DNA of 64,000 nucleotides from Mesobacillus harenae (GTDB taxonomy: Bacteria > Bacillota > Bacilli > Bacillales > Cytobacillaceae), in NCBI RefSeq assembly GCF_013343715.1, contig NZ_JABUNR010000010.1:1-64000 (forward strand), in the 5' to 3' direction. Below, in pieces: positions 1 through 8,868 of the stretch. How positions within the stretch are numbered: the stretch's first letter is position 1; each line of letters starts with the position of its first letter. The notes under the pieces are model-generated. The model made no database searches and was not told the DNA's origin. It saw only the letters and a list, made by a program, of their open reading frames with translations. The position numbers were made by a program, and so were the translations under genes.

Positions 1-117
1 GCAAAGGGAGTTACTTTGTCACAGGGCTTCAACCTTAGGATTTCTCCACCAGCTGCCTGCCAGCTACTGAGCGTCTTGGCACTTACTCAGATTGGACTTC
101 CACCAACTAGCAATTAA
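1..117 (+). other. Unassigned left-edge segment, open frame running off the window
   Basis: Frame 1 is open from the left edge to a TAA at 115-117 and would encode about 38 residues rich in Ser, Pro and Leu, ending in GLPPTSN. I recognise no family and the composition is not clearly protein-like, so this may be non-coding. A strong terminator follows 27 bp later, so some transcript from the left probably ends here. Confidence 0.15.
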
Positions 118-144
118 CGGCTTGCCTGGGCACGCAAAATTAAA

Positions 145-177
145 AGAACATCGGCTTTGTCCGATGTTCTTTTTTTG
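145..177 (+). terminator. Rho-independent terminator
   Basis: Ten-base-pair perfect stem AGAACATCGG/CCGATGTTCT with loop CTTTGT, followed by a run of T. It ends the transcript entering from the left edge. Confidence 0.8.
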
Positions 178-289
178 TGTCGTGGTGATTCTAAACAATT
201 GCCACTCAAAAACTAAGCTCACATTACCTCATACTAAACAAGCATAAATCTTTCAAAAGAAGAAAAACTATCTGGGAGGTGATTGGCAG

Positions 290-820
290 ATGAAGCACTT
301 TATTTCGTTATTCAGTTTGATTATTTTATTATTCACTGGCACTTCAGGTCATGTGATGGCTGCCCAGCCGAAGCTGTCACAGGATTGCCTGGAAAAAATG
401 GCTCAGGCTTCAAAGGCATTCTCAGAAAAGGTATTCTTAGACGTCACAAAAAGCTACCCTGAGATTAACGATGAAAACGCTGAACACGTATTTTTCACAG
501 CACGAAACTTATGGGATATCCGGCTGCTTGTGGGCAAGGAGGATACCCATATTGACAGCCTCGAAGTGTACTTGAGCGGAGAAAGTCAAGGGGGAAGACG
601 CATTTACTTTAATGGCAATCCAAATTTGGCTTATGTATTATATAAAGAAATTGAAAGCGATCAGAATGTGATGATTATTCTTGAACGTAAGAAGGAAAAA
701 TGGGAAGAACAGGATCGCCAGGTGAAAAAAGGAAAACATATTGCCTTTAAAAACCCAAAATGTGTCGATGAATATCTCCTGCAAAAATGGTTCTTTGAAT
801 ACTTTAAGGATTTCAATTGA
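290..820 (+). CDS. Secreted hypothetical protein
   Basis: 176 residues, family not recognised. The N-terminus is a signal peptide: Met-Lys-His, a hydrophobic core of about 15 residues (LFSLIILLFTG) and an Ala-X-Ala-like end (VMAAQ) near residue 25. The mature part is hydrophilic, mixed alpha/beta and Lys/Glu-rich, with two Cys (about residues 33 and 158) that could pair outside the cell. The start ATG follows a good ribosome site, CTGGGAGGTG, 8 nt upstream. It is a single-gene unit between a terminator on its left and a two-way terminator on its right. Secretion is inferred from the leader only; no function can be assigned. Confidence 0.7.
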   Translation: MKHFISLFSLIILLFTGTSGHVMAAQPKLSQDCLEKMAQASKAFSEKVFLDVTKSYPEINDENAEHVFFTARNLWDIRLLVGKEDTHIDSLEVYLSGESQGGRRIYFNGNPNLAYVLYKEIESDQNVMIILERKKEKWEEQDRQVKKGKHIAFKNPKCVDEYLLQKWFFEYFKDFN

Positions 821-832
821 TGAAAAGTGATG

Positions 833-884
833 AAAAGGTGACAGGCACCATCCAGAAAACTGGATGGTGCCTGTCACCTTTTTT
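833..884. terminator. Bidirectional terminator
   Basis: Long perfect hairpin: arm AAAAGGTGACAGGCACC plus ATCCAG, an AAAA loop and the mirror arm, with A/T tracts on both sides. It serves the secreted protein on the left and the convergent permease gene on the right, whose stop codon it overlaps. Confidence 0.9.
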
Positions 885-1953
885 ATGTGCTTTTTTGATG
901 TCTAAGCTTGTAGAATTTCCATGTGTCTTTTATGACGACCTTTAGGACGGAGTATAGAGGGACTGCTATTAGAATACCGATAAATCCATAAAGGGAGCCA
1001 GCGACCAACAGTAATAGGATAACGGTGGCCGGATGAATATGAAGTCGTTTTCCGAATACAACTGGTTCAACCAAATTTCCTTCTAGCTGCTGAACGACAA
1101 TCATAACTAGAATGACTTTCAAGACCATGAAAGGACTGTCCAGCAATCCAACAAAAATTGCTGGAATAATACCTATGATGGGTCCGAGCAACGGAACAAT
1201 CGTTAACACCATTGCAAATAGGGCAAGGACTAATCCATAATTTAAACCGATGATTAAATACCCAATATACATCAAGACACCTACAGCAACTGCTACTAGA
1301 GCTTGTCCTGTTACATAGGTAAAAAGAGTGTTGTCAATATCCCTCAATATTTTATTTCCTTCGCCTTCATGTTCTGGAGGGATAAACTTGAGTATTTGCG
1401 GCCTTATTTTATCCTCATCCCTTAGAAGAAAGAAGAGCAGAAACGGTACGACCACTAGAACAGTAGCCACGCTGGTGATGGTCGAGAAAATGCTGTATAT
1501 GTTTTCGCCTAGGTCTTCAGTTATTGACCGGGAATAAGAAAGTAATTTTTCCTCCACTTCCTGAGGACTCACTAAACCAAAGTTATTTTCTTGAATCACT
1601 TCTTTAGACTGGTTTGTTATTTCATCCACTTTTTCCGGAAACTGCTGTGTTAACTGTTGAACCTGTTCTGAAACTTTTGATCCCGCAAAATACACTGCAC
1701 CCGCGGCTATACCTGCAACAGTTGTAAAAACGATCAGTATAGCGACCATTCTTGGCATATGCTTTGATAGCCAGCGAACGAGTGGGCGAAACAAATAATA
1801 AAATATGCCGGCAATAGCCAGTGGAAAGAAAATCGTGGCTATAAAACCTTGAAGCGCTGTATTGATATAATCAATCTTCCCAAATAAATAAATGACTGCT
1901 AATGTAAGTAATGCACCGAATGCATATTTAAAAAACGGATGATTTATCCACAA
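883..1953 (-). CDS. AI-2E family transporter
   Basis: Multi-pass membrane protein of 356 residues from the chosen start. Hydrophobic segments near the N-terminus and a block of five to six helices in the C-terminal half flank a central soluble coiled region (SEQVQQLTQQFPEKVDEI), the layout of the AI-2E/PerM (YdbI/YueF-like) family. Family members are linked to autoinducer-2 export or Na+/H+ exchange, but the substrate cannot be read from sequence. The start is taken as TTG at 1953-1951 because TTGGAGGT lies 6 nt upstream; an earlier in-frame TTG at 1968 would overlap that ribosome site. It is convergent with the preceding gene. Confidence 0.88.
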   Translation of the reverse strand: MWINHPFFKYAFGALLTLAVIYLFGKIDYINTALQGFIATIFFPLAIAGIFYYLFRPLVRWLSKHMPRMVAILIVFTTVAGIAAGAVYFAGSKVSEQVQQLTQQFPEKVDEITNQSKEVIQENNFGLVSPQEVEEKLLSYSRSITEDLGENIYSIFSTITSVATVLVVVPFLLFFLLRDEDKIRPQILKFIPPEHEGEGNKILRDIDNTLFTYVTGQALVAVAVGVLMYIGYLIIGLNYGLVLALFAMVLTIVPLLGPIIGIIPAIFVGLLDSPFMVLKVILVMIVVQQLEGNLVEPVVFGKRLHIHPATVILLLLVAGSLYGFIGILIAVPLYSVLKVVIKDTWKFYKLRHQKST

Positions 1954-2017
1954 AATAGCGACCTCCAATAATATGATATTATATACCTTTCCTCTTTACT
2001 GGCTGTCTAAACAACAT

Positions 2018-2140
2018 CCAACTCCAGCGCCTAGCCCCTTGAGGTCGTTTCGGTCCAGCTGATGAGGTCAAAGAATGACTTCACCTTCTGGTCCTCCAGC
2101 GCTTGTCGAGGCTGTTCAAGACGCTTCCGCTTTTGATCAT
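2018..2140. repeat. REP-like intergenic hairpin repeat, copy 1
   Basis: Between CCAACTCCAGCGCCTAG and CGCTTCCGCTTTTGATC lies a GC-richer stretch with an internal hairpin, GAGGTCA-aagaa-TGACTTC. Related stretches occur at 60045-60125 (same GAAGTC...GACTTC core and AAGACGCTT end) and, more weakly, at 18617-18678. It fills the gap between two divergent genes and has no coding potential. Confidence 0.6.
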
Positions 2141-2249
2141 CATTGCAGCCAACATGCCCTAATACTTGTGAAGCTGAAAGTTCAGAAAAAAATGCCTTAA
2201 TAGAAGTTAATCCTGTACAATAAAGTAAAAAGGATGGGGAGGAAAAGCC

Positions 2250-3551
2250 ATGTACATTTCCAGTAAAAAGGAGACTGTTGCCTCGACCGTAACAATTTAC
2301 AATGGGGGATTTGGGCTAGTCAAAGAAAGGCGCAAGGTCCAGCTGTCAGATAATGATAACCAGATTCAGTACCTTGATGTCGCTGAACGGATTGAAACTG
2401 ATTCCATCATAGTTAATGGAATCCAAGTAACAGAGCTAAACTATGATTATGACTTGGTTAGCAAGGAAAAGCTTCTAGCAAAATACATAGACAGACAGGT
2501 TTTTCTAAAAGATAAACAAACGGGGGAAAGAGAGGAGTACCGGCTATTAAGCGCGGAAAATGGGCTTGTTCTTGAAAGTAGCGCTACTAAGGAGATTGCT
2601 GTTAATCCTGAAGGAGAATTAATCCTACCCGAGCTGCCCGGCGGTTTGATTGTTAAACCAGCATTAGTTTGGAAAGTAAATCCTGAGCCAGCAGAGGAAA
2701 TCTCTGTTTCATACTTAACCCAGGGTATGAATTGGGAGGCCAACTATGTCATGGAGCTGAAGGAGGAAACTTTTGACCTAGCAGGTTGGGTTAACATTTC
2801 CAACCATTCAGGCAGATCCTTTGAAGAGGCAAATGTTAAGGTTATCGCTGGAGAAGTCAACCGGATAGAAGATATCTATGCTGACCATCTTGAAGATCCT
2901 CATCCGGTCCTATATGAGCAAAGCGCCTCCGACTTTGTTGAAAAGAGCTTTGCTGATTATCATATTTATACGTTGCAGAGAGCCACCACTTTGAAAAATA
3001 ACCAATCCAAACAAATCAGCTTTCTAAATATCCTTAATGCACCTGTAAAAAGATATTACGAGACCGGACGCTGGTCTGATGGCCTCAAGATTATGCTCGA
3101 GTTTGATAACCGTAAAGAGAACGGGATGGGACTGCCGCTTCCTCAGGGTAAAATAAAGGTCTATCAGGAAGATACCGACGATCAATCACTCGAATTCATT
3201 GGGGAAGACCAAATTTCGCATACTCCTAAAAATGAAAAAGTGAAGCTCTGTCTTGGAGAAGCGTTTGATTTAACCACAACATTCAGGCATGTTAATACCG
3301 AAAAAGAGGATGATTATGAATACGAGCAATTTCGATATCTAATCTCCAACCATAAAGCTGAACCTGCCCTTATTAAAATCAATCATTATATATCTGACCG
3401 GCACTGGGAAATGGTCAGTGAAACGGACAAGCATATAAGAGAAGATTCCCAAAACATCATATTTTGGGTTGAAATTCAGCCTGATGAAATTAAAAAAGTA
3501 GAGTTCACCTATAGAGTAGACAAAAATATTACTCTTCGATTGAAAAAATAA
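2250..3551 (+). CDS. DUF4139 domain-containing protein
   Basis: 433 residues, soluble, with no signal peptide. The N-terminal motif TVTIYNGGFGLVKERR and the central motif YLTQGMNWEANYVMEL match the DUF4139/MuiA-like family, in which a beta-rich domain is followed by a sandwich containing the conserved W-x-A-x-Y segment. The family has no established biochemical function. The start ATG has GGGGAGG 9 nt upstream. The gene is monocistronic: a REP-like repeat precedes it and a two-way terminator follows directly. Family assignment rests on these motifs and on length. Confidence 0.8.
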   Translation: MYISSKKETVASTVTIYNGGFGLVKERRKVQLSDNDNQIQYLDVAERIETDSIIVNGIQVTELNYDYDLVSKEKLLAKYIDRQVFLKDKQTGEREEYRLLSAENGLVLESSATKEIAVNPEGELILPELPGGLIVKPALVWKVNPEPAEEISVSYLTQGMNWEANYVMELKEETFDLAGWVNISNHSGRSFEEANVKVIAGEVNRIEDIYADHLEDPHPVLYEQSASDFVEKSFADYHIYTLQRATTLKNNQSKQISFLNILNAPVKRYYETGRWSDGLKIMLEFDNRKENGMGLPLPQGKIKVYQEDTDDQSLEFIGEDQISHTPKNEKVKLCLGEAFDLTTTFRHVNTEKEDDYEYEQFRYLISNHKAEPALIKINHYISDRHWEMVSETDKHIREDSQNIIFWVEIQPDEIKKVEFTYRVDKNITLRLKK

Positions 3552-3593
3552 AAAATAGACCGGGGCGCTAAAAATAGCGCTCTGGTCTATTTT
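3552..3593. terminator. Bidirectional terminator
   Basis: AAAATAGACC and GGGCGCTA arms with an AAAA loop and a near-perfect mirror (one G/T change) ending in TATTTT. It separates the convergent DUF4139 and phnE genes and overlaps the phnE stop. Confidence 0.85.
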
Positions 3594-4423
3594 ACAAAGT
3601 TCCGAGACTTTTCAGAAACATAATCGGCAATAAATACGAGAACGATGTAACAAATAAGCAGCAGCGTAATATCTGTATAATGGAAAAAGCTCATGCTCAT
3701 TTTAAACTGCTGGCCTAGCCCGCCTGCTCCAACAAATCCAACAACGATGGTAGTCCGCATAATTACTTCCCATCTATAAAGAATGTACGTAAGGTATTGC
3801 GGCATAACGGCGGGCAGTACAGCATACATCAAGATCTGCCATTTACTCGCTCCTGAAGAAGCAAGATTTCGAGCCGGCCGCTTATCAAGATCCTCAATGA
3901 CCTCTGCACACAGTTTTCCAAGAATACCAAAGTTATGCAAAGCCAGGGCAATAGCACCTGGGAGAATTCCTGGCTTAAAAATAAAGATGATTACCATCGC
4001 CCAGACTAGTTCTGGAATAGCCCGGCTAAATACATAAGAAACCCTTATCAAGCCATAAGAAATCCAACTGTACCTTTTTTTCGACAATGTCAGGGAGCCA
4101 TTGGCAACCGTCCGAGTGGCGGGGATAACCGTTAAAAACATCGTTACAGTCGCAAAACCAATCGCCATAATACTCATCTGCAGCGTATCCAAGGTTAAAG
4201 AGAGGGCAGATGACCAGCTGTCTCTGTTAGTAAAAGCAGGATCTTCCACACCAACACCAAACAGTCCTTTAAAGAACTTGGCTGCGTATTCGAGATTCTT
4301 ACCTGTGAAAAGGGCTGTCAGACTTGCATTTTGGCCAACAATAATATAAAACCAGGATCCTGCAATGATAAGCAAAGATAGAATGACTGAAAAATTAATA
4401 AAGTCCAGTTTGGGCTTTCTCAT
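3587..4423 (-). CDS. phnE: Phosphonate/phosphite ABC transporter permease (second PhnE)
   Basis: 278-residue inner-membrane permease, last gene of the phnD-phnC-phnE-phnE operon. It has about six hydrophobic segments and the permease loop for docking to the ATPase (A-SSGASKWQILMYAVLPAVMPQ), which in PhnE proteins has the form SG-A-x(8)-LPxxxP. The start is ATG at 4423-4421, preceded by AGAAGGAGG. This ATG overlaps the stop of the upstream permease as ATGA, which implies translational coupling; a longer open frame upstream is not needed. It pairs with the neighbouring permease to form the channel. Phosphonate versus phosphite or phosphate specificity cannot be decided here. Confidence 0.9.
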   Translation of the reverse strand: MRKPKLDFINFSVILSLLIIAGSWFYIIVGQNASLTALFTGKNLEYAAKFFKGLFGVGVEDPAFTNRDSWSSALSLTLDTLQMSIMAIGFATVTMFLTVIPATRTVANGSLTLSKKRYSWISYGLIRVSYVFSRAIPELVWAMVIIFIFKPGILPGAIALALHNFGILGKLCAEVIEDLDKRPARNLASSGASKWQILMYAVLPAVMPQYLTYILYRWEVIMRTTIVVGFVGAGGLGQQFKMSMSFFHYTDITLLLICYIVLVFIADYVSEKSRNFVK

Positions 4424-5220
4424 AGGGCAAGCCTCCTTCTCAGCTGGCTGCTCCACAGGTCAATTAACACAACAACACCGATTAAAAAGAATAGGAATGT
4501 CCAGACTTCATTGTATTGAAGATCGTCAAGGGAAAGCTGAATTTGGTAGCCTAATCCGCCGAGCCCGACAAAACTCATAATTGCAGAAGAGCGGACTGCA
4601 CACTCAAAGCGGTACATTACATAGCTAAGAATATTTGCCCGAACATTAGGCAAGTATCCATAAATCAAGCACTGTATTCGGCTTGCACCAGCTGATTCTA
4701 AAGCTTGGATCGGCTCCTTTGGAACATCATTGAGCATATCGGCAAAGATCCGGCCTAGTATCCCACCGTAAGGAATAGCAAGCGCAAAAACAGCTGCATA
4801 AGGGGAGAGCCCAAACGATGCGACAAAAAGCCAGGCCCAAACAAGCTCATGAATCGCTCTCATAAACCCTAGCACACTACGAAAGGTACCCTTCATAAAA
4901 TAACGGGACTTTGCCCCAGAGGCAAGAACTCCCGAGGCCCAAATCCCAAGAAAAAAGGCAAGTATAATAGCTAAACTCATTCCCGCAGCAGCATAGGCAA
5001 GTGTGATCCAGGAGGATTCCAAGGCAATAATAAGAATGTCAGCTGAAACATCAGGCTGAAACATGGCACCAAATATTTGGCCTGCTGTTGCAAGTCCGCT
5101 TCCGTGGATTAACCCTGTACTCCATTGGACAGCAAACAGGCTCCAAATAAAAACTCCTGTCAAAAGCAGGGTTAATAATTTTCGTTTATGAAGCTCATAA
5201 GCTAAAGAAAGCTTGTTCAT
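4420..5220 (-). CDS. phnE: Phosphonate/phosphite ABC transporter permease (first PhnE)
   Basis: 266-residue membrane permease with about five to six hydrophobic helices and the ATPase-docking loop (ESAGASRIQCLIYGYLPNV). It is similar in layout to the downstream permease, so the channel is probably a heterodimer, as in other two-permease Phn systems. ATG at 5220-5218 overlaps the phnC stop by four bases and its own stop overlaps the next start by ATGA, so phnC-phnE-phnE form a tightly coupled unit. No enzyme for C-P bond cleavage is found nearby, so the imported compound is processed by genes elsewhere or is used directly. Confidence 0.9.
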   Translation of the reverse strand: MNKLSLAYELHKRKLLTLLLTGVFIWSLFAVQWSTGLIHGSGLATAGQIFGAMFQPDVSADILIIALESSWITLAYAAAGMSLAIILAFFLGIWASGVLASGAKSRYFMKGTFRSVLGFMRAIHELVWAWLFVASFGLSPYAAVFALAIPYGGILGRIFADMLNDVPKEPIQALESAGASRIQCLIYGYLPNVRANILSYVMYRFECAVRSSAIMSFVGLGGLGYQIQLSLDDLQYNEVWTFLFFLIGVVVLIDLWSSQLRRRLAL

Positions 5221-5972
5221 CGAACTAACTCCTTTAACTGGTAAAGCTCTTTTAGCTGCTCATCGGTCACTTTATCGGCTTCAAGGTCAAAAAACAGAAC
5301 TCCGTCTTTAAGAGCAATCAGTCTGTCGAAATATTTTCTGGCATAATCAATCGAATGAAGGCTAGCGATTAGCGTTTGGTTTTCTTCGGCTGCTAATTTT
5401 GTAAGCATAAATAAAACATCCTCGGCGCGGGCGGGGTCAAGGGACGCGACCGGTTCGTCAGCCAGGACAATCTGAGGACTTTGAACAAGGAGCCTCGCAA
5501 GCGCAACACGCTGCTGCTCGCCTCCAGATAAGTTTGCTGTTCGTTCATACACCTTATCAGGTAAGCCGACTCGTTCCAGAGAGCGGATCGCTGCCTCTTT
5601 TTCCTGTGGAATAAGGAGAGAGAGGATCGATTTTGCAAATCCCCAATCAGCAAGTTTTCCGGCAAGAACATTGTGAATAACTGGCAATTGTCCGACCAGG
5701 TCAAACTGCTGGCGGATAATCCCGATTTTTTTAGCGAATTTTTTTCGGTCTGCATATTCCTGCATCGGCTCGCCATCAAGGAATACTTGCCCTTCATCAG
5801 GCTCGATGACGGAAGCAAGGATATTCAATAGCGTCGTTTTCCCAGCACCGCTTGGACCGATAAGTGCAACACGTTCTCCTTTTTTCACGCTAAAAGAAAG
5901 GGAAGATAAAGCTACCTTCCGCTCAAAATGTTTTGATATTTGATTGATATCCAAAATTTCAGGATTGGACAC
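5217..5972 (-). CDS. phnC: Phosphonate/phosphite ABC transporter ATP-binding protein PhnC
   Basis: 251-residue ATPase of a binding-protein-dependent importer. It shows Walker A GPSGAGKTT near residue 38, a Q-loop (IIRQQFDLV), the signature LSGGEQQR, Walker B with IVLADEPVASLDP, and a switch His (SLHSIDYA). The Q-loop text and the SLH in place of the usual THD are typical of PhnC. The start is GTG at 5972-5970 with AGGTGA upstream. It lies 10 bp downstream of phnD and overlaps the first permease, so the four genes are co-transcribed. Confidence 0.92.
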   Translation of the reverse strand: MSNPEILDINQISKHFERKVALSSLSFSVKKGERVALIGPSGAGKTTLLNILASVIEPDEGQVFLDGEPMQEYADRKKFAKKIGIIRQQFDLVGQLPVIHNVLAGKLADWGFAKSILSLLIPQEKEAAIRSLERVGLPDKVYERTANLSGGEQQRVALARLLVQSPQIVLADEPVASLDPARAEDVLFMLTKLAAEENQTLIASLHSIDYARKYFDRLIALKDGVLFFDLEADKVTDEQLKELYQLKELVR

Positions 5973-5982
5973 TTTCTGTCAC

Positions 5983-6870
5983 CTACTTAATAATCTCTAG
6001 TTCCTTAGCAACATCTTCAATCGCCTGATAATTTTCATTTTTGGTCTCAATGAATTTATCAGCCTGGAAGAGATCCATAATTTTATTTTGTTCGCCAGTC
6101 ATAGAAAGAAGGGCTTCTTTCACTTTAGTCTTTGTTTCTTCGTCTACATTATTTATCGTCCAGTTGTAATCATAATAGGATGGAGTTGTATAGAAAGCCT
6201 TTACTTTATCCGTATCCACTTTGCCCTCAGCAACAGCTGCTTCCCAAACAGAAACATTTAAAGCACCCGTTTGAAATGCACCTGACTCTACTAGCTTATA
6301 TGTTTTGTCATGAGACCCAGAATAATTCGGCAGTCCGTCAAGATCTTCATTAGGATTTAAACCAGCTTCCATCATAAAATAACGCGGCATCAAATGCCCA
6401 GACGTCGAACTTTCACTTCCAAATGTAAGGCTTTTCCCTTTTAAATCCTCAAGCTTATCAATTTCAAGATCACTTTGCGCGATGAAAACAGAGTGGAAGT
6501 TTTCATCTATCGGCCTTTGGGCAATGGCTTCTGCCTCTGGTACAAGGTTTCTTGCCTGAACACCTGTAAGCCCTCCAAACCATGCAAGCTGAATCTCACC
6601 GCGTTCAAAGGCAGTAACTAATGCAGCATAGTCTACTGATGGTACATACTCTACGTTTAAATCTGTTTCTTCAGAAAGGTAATCCGCTAATTCATCCATG
6701 CTTCGAGCTAAGTCGGCCGCATTTTGGTCTGGAATAGCACCAATTTTGAACGTTTCTTCTGAATTTGGTTCTGAAGAATTATTTTCAGGTTCTGCAGTAT
6801 CGGAACCCGAGCAGGCTGCTAATGCAAAAATCATAATGGATGCCAAAAGAAGTGTTAGAAATTTTTTCAT
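5983..6870 (-). CDS. phnD: Phosphate/phosphite/phosphonate ABC transporter substrate-binding lipoprotein PhnD
   Basis: 295-residue lipoprotein that captures the substrate outside the membrane. The leader MKKFLTLLLAS ends in the lipobox LAAC (Cys about residue 22), followed by an acidic Ser/Asn/Glu linker. The PhnD-type type-2 periplasmic fold is indicated by GAIPDQNAADLARSMDELA, WFGGLTGVQAR and TFGSESSTSGHLMPR, the last of which is the anion-binding Ser/Thr-rich loop of the family. The start is ATG at 6870 with AAGGGAGA 8 nt upstream; a longer in-frame start at 6936 lacks a ribosome site and would bury the signal peptide. First gene of the operon. Confidence 0.92.
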   Translation of the reverse strand: MKKFLTLLLASIMIFALAACSGSDTAEPENNSSEPNSEETFKIGAIPDQNAADLARSMDELADYLSEETDLNVEYVPSVDYAALVTAFERGEIQLAWFGGLTGVQARNLVPEAEAIAQRPIDENFHSVFIAQSDLEIDKLEDLKGKSLTFGSESSTSGHLMPRYFMMEAGLNPNEDLDGLPNYSGSHDKTYKLVESGAFQTGALNVSVWEAAVAEGKVDTDKVKAFYTTPSYYDYNWTINNVDEETKTKVKEALLSMTGEQNKIMDLFQADKFIETKNENYQAIEDVAKELEIIK

Positions 6871-6908
6871 AATAATCTCCCTTGAGTTAAAATTTAAGTA
6901 TCTATTAA

Positions 6909-6936
6909 ATGATACAATACTCATCGATTTTTTCAA
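6909..6936 (-). promoter_or_regulatory. Candidate sigma-A promoter of the phn operon
   Basis: On the minus strand, TTGAAA (6936-6931) and TATCAT (6914-6909) are separated by 16 bp, with the phnD start 39 bp downstream. No convincing TTAACA-type PhoP repeats were seen. Confidence 0.45.
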
Positions 6937-6985
6937 TCATTTTAACCTAAATTATAGATCTAAATCGAAAAACTGCACAAAAGAG

Positions 6986-7018
6986 AGGGCCTGCAGGAGA
7001 AATACTCACTGCAGGCCT
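6986..7018 (-). terminator. Terminator after the ABC-F gene
   Basis: Nine-base-pair stem GGCCTGCAG/CTGCAGGCC with a 12-nt loop, followed on the minus strand by CTCTCTTTT. The T-run is weak but the position directly after the ABC-F stop fits. Confidence 0.55.
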
Positions 7019-7022
7019 AACA

Positions 7023-8585
7023 TTAATTCACTTCAGATGTGTTTCCAGCCCATTCTTCAACATTCCAAACCTTTGTCACCCAATCTTCATAGAATTCGGG
7101 TTCGTGGCACACGAGGACCACTGTTCCTTTATAAGCCTTTAACGCTTTTTTCAATTCAGCTTTCGCACTAATATCCAGGTGGTTGGTCGGCTCATCAAAC
7201 AAAAGCCAGTTACTTTCGTTCATCTGCAGCTTGCACAACCGCACTTTTGCCTGTTCGCCACCACTCAGCTGGTTAATCGGACGGGAAATATGTTCATTTT
7301 TCAAGCCACAGCGAGCCAGAGCTGCTCTGACTTGATGCTGATCCATCGATGGGAAGCTGTTCCAAATATCATCAATTGGAGTAATATTGTCAGCCTTAAC
7401 TTCCTGTTCAAAATAGGATGGGTAAATAAAATCACCGCGCTCTATTTTACCGCTGATCGGGTCGATTTTACCAAGCATCGTCTTTAGTAAAGTCGATTTT
7501 CCGACACCATTACAGCCGACAATTGCAATTTTTTCACCGCGCTCGATCGTCACTGACATTTTAGGAAGAAGAGGTTCATTGTAGCCAATTTCAAAATCCA
7601 TTCCTTCGAACACATAACGGCTGCTACTGCGGGATTCTTTAAATTCAAAGCTTGGTTTAACAGCTGTCTCTGGACGGTCGATCCGCTCGATCCGGTCGAG
7701 TTGCTTTTGACGGCTTTTCGCTCGGCCAGTTGTAGAATAACGCGCTTTATTTTTAGCAATAAAGTCCTCTTGCTTTTTGATGAATTCTTTCTGTTTTTCA
7801 TAAGCATTAATATGCTGGTTTTTATTGATCTCTGCCAGTTCAAGGAACTTTTCATAAGATGCCGTGTAACGTGTCAGCTTGGAAAATTCAAGCTGGAAGA
7901 TCACATTAGACACAGAGTTCATAAATTCTGTATCATGAGAAATCAACAGAAAGGCATATGGGTAATCTTTTAAGTAGCTGGACAGCCAGCGAATATGCTC
8001 CACGTCCAGATAGTTTGTCGGCTCATCCAGAAGAAGAACCTTGGGCTGCTCTAACAGGAGCTTTGCAAGCAACACTTTTGTCCGCTGTCCACCACTTAGT
8101 GCGGCAACATCACGGTCAAGGCCAATTGCATCCAAGCCTAGGCCGCGTGCGGCTTCTTCCACTTTTATATCAAGTGAATAGAATCCGCCAGCATCCAGTT
8201 CATCTTGAATTTCGCCCATTCGCTCTAATAGAGCTTCGAGCTCTTCGGGACTGGCATCTGCCATTTGGCCTGTAATCTCATTTAATTCTTCTTCTTTTTT
8301 AAAAAGAGGCAGAAAGGCTTCTCTTAACACGTCACGCATCGTTTTACCTTTAGTCAAAACAGTATGCTGATCTAAGTATCCATAATGCACACCCGGAGTC
8401 CATTCCACTTTTCCGGAATCATGGATTAACTGGTTGGTAATAATATTCATTAAAGTTGATTTTCCAACTCCATTAGCCCCAACTAGCCCGATATGGTCTT
8501 CGGCAAGCAGGCGGAAGGAAACATCCTTAAATAATGTACGGTCCCCGAAAGTATGGCTTAAATTCTCTACGGTTAATAAACTCAT
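7023..8585 (-). CDS. ABC-F family ATP-binding protein
   Basis: 520 residues with two ABC ATPase domains and no membrane segments. The first Walker A is GANGVGKST (about residue 36) and the second GCNGVGKST (about 356). Signatures are LSGGQRTK and LSGGEQAK, and Walker B blocks are LLLDEPTNYLD and LLFDEPTNHLD. Between the domains is the Lys/Arg-rich helical linker (residues about 240-310) that in ABC-F proteins reaches the ribosomal peptidyl-transferase centre. This type of factor acts on stalled ribosomes, or in some members gives antibiotic protection. Overall similarity is to the housekeeping YfmM/YbiT-like branch rather than a Vga/Msr resistance protein, but that is an impression. Single gene with its own terminator. 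Confidence 0.88.
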   Translation of the reverse strand: MSLLTVENLSHTFGDRTLFKDVSFRLLAEDHIGLVGANGVGKSTLMNIITNQLIHDSGKVEWTPGVHYGYLDQHTVLTKGKTMRDVLREAFLPLFKKEEELNEITGQMADASPEELEALLERMGEIQDELDAGGFYSLDIKVEEAARGLGLDAIGLDRDVAALSGGQRTKVLLAKLLLEQPKVLLLDEPTNYLDVEHIRWLSSYLKDYPYAFLLISHDTEFMNSVSNVIFQLEFSKLTRYTASYEKFLELAEINKNQHINAYEKQKEFIKKQEDFIAKNKARYSTTGRAKSRQKQLDRIERIDRPETAVKPSFEFKESRSSSRYVFEGMDFEIGYNEPLLPKMSVTIERGEKIAIVGCNGVGKSTLLKTMLGKIDPISGKIERGDFIYPSYFEQEVKADNITPIDDIWNSFPSMDQHQVRAALARCGLKNEHISRPINQLSGGEQAKVRLCKLQMNESNWLLFDEPTNHLDISAKAELKKALKAYKGTVVLVCHEPEFYEDWVTKVWNVEEWAGNTSEVN

Positions 8586-8868
8586 TAATAGTAGCCTCGC
8601 TTTATTTTAAAATTCACTTTCAATTAGAATGTCATTTTTTCTCCATTACTAGATCATACTAAAAATAAGACCGTAAGACTAGTCTTTTTGACTGGGAGAT
8701 AGAGGGGCCCTGCATGATTCTTCTCGTTTAGGGAAAATAAGAGAGAACAAAAACAAAAACAAAAATAAAGGCCCATGAACGAACTGGCTGCCTAAACTAG
8801 ATTGATGCTGCAGTGGACACTGTTGAAGTATCATTATCCGCCCAACACAGCAAATGTTAGGAGATCCT

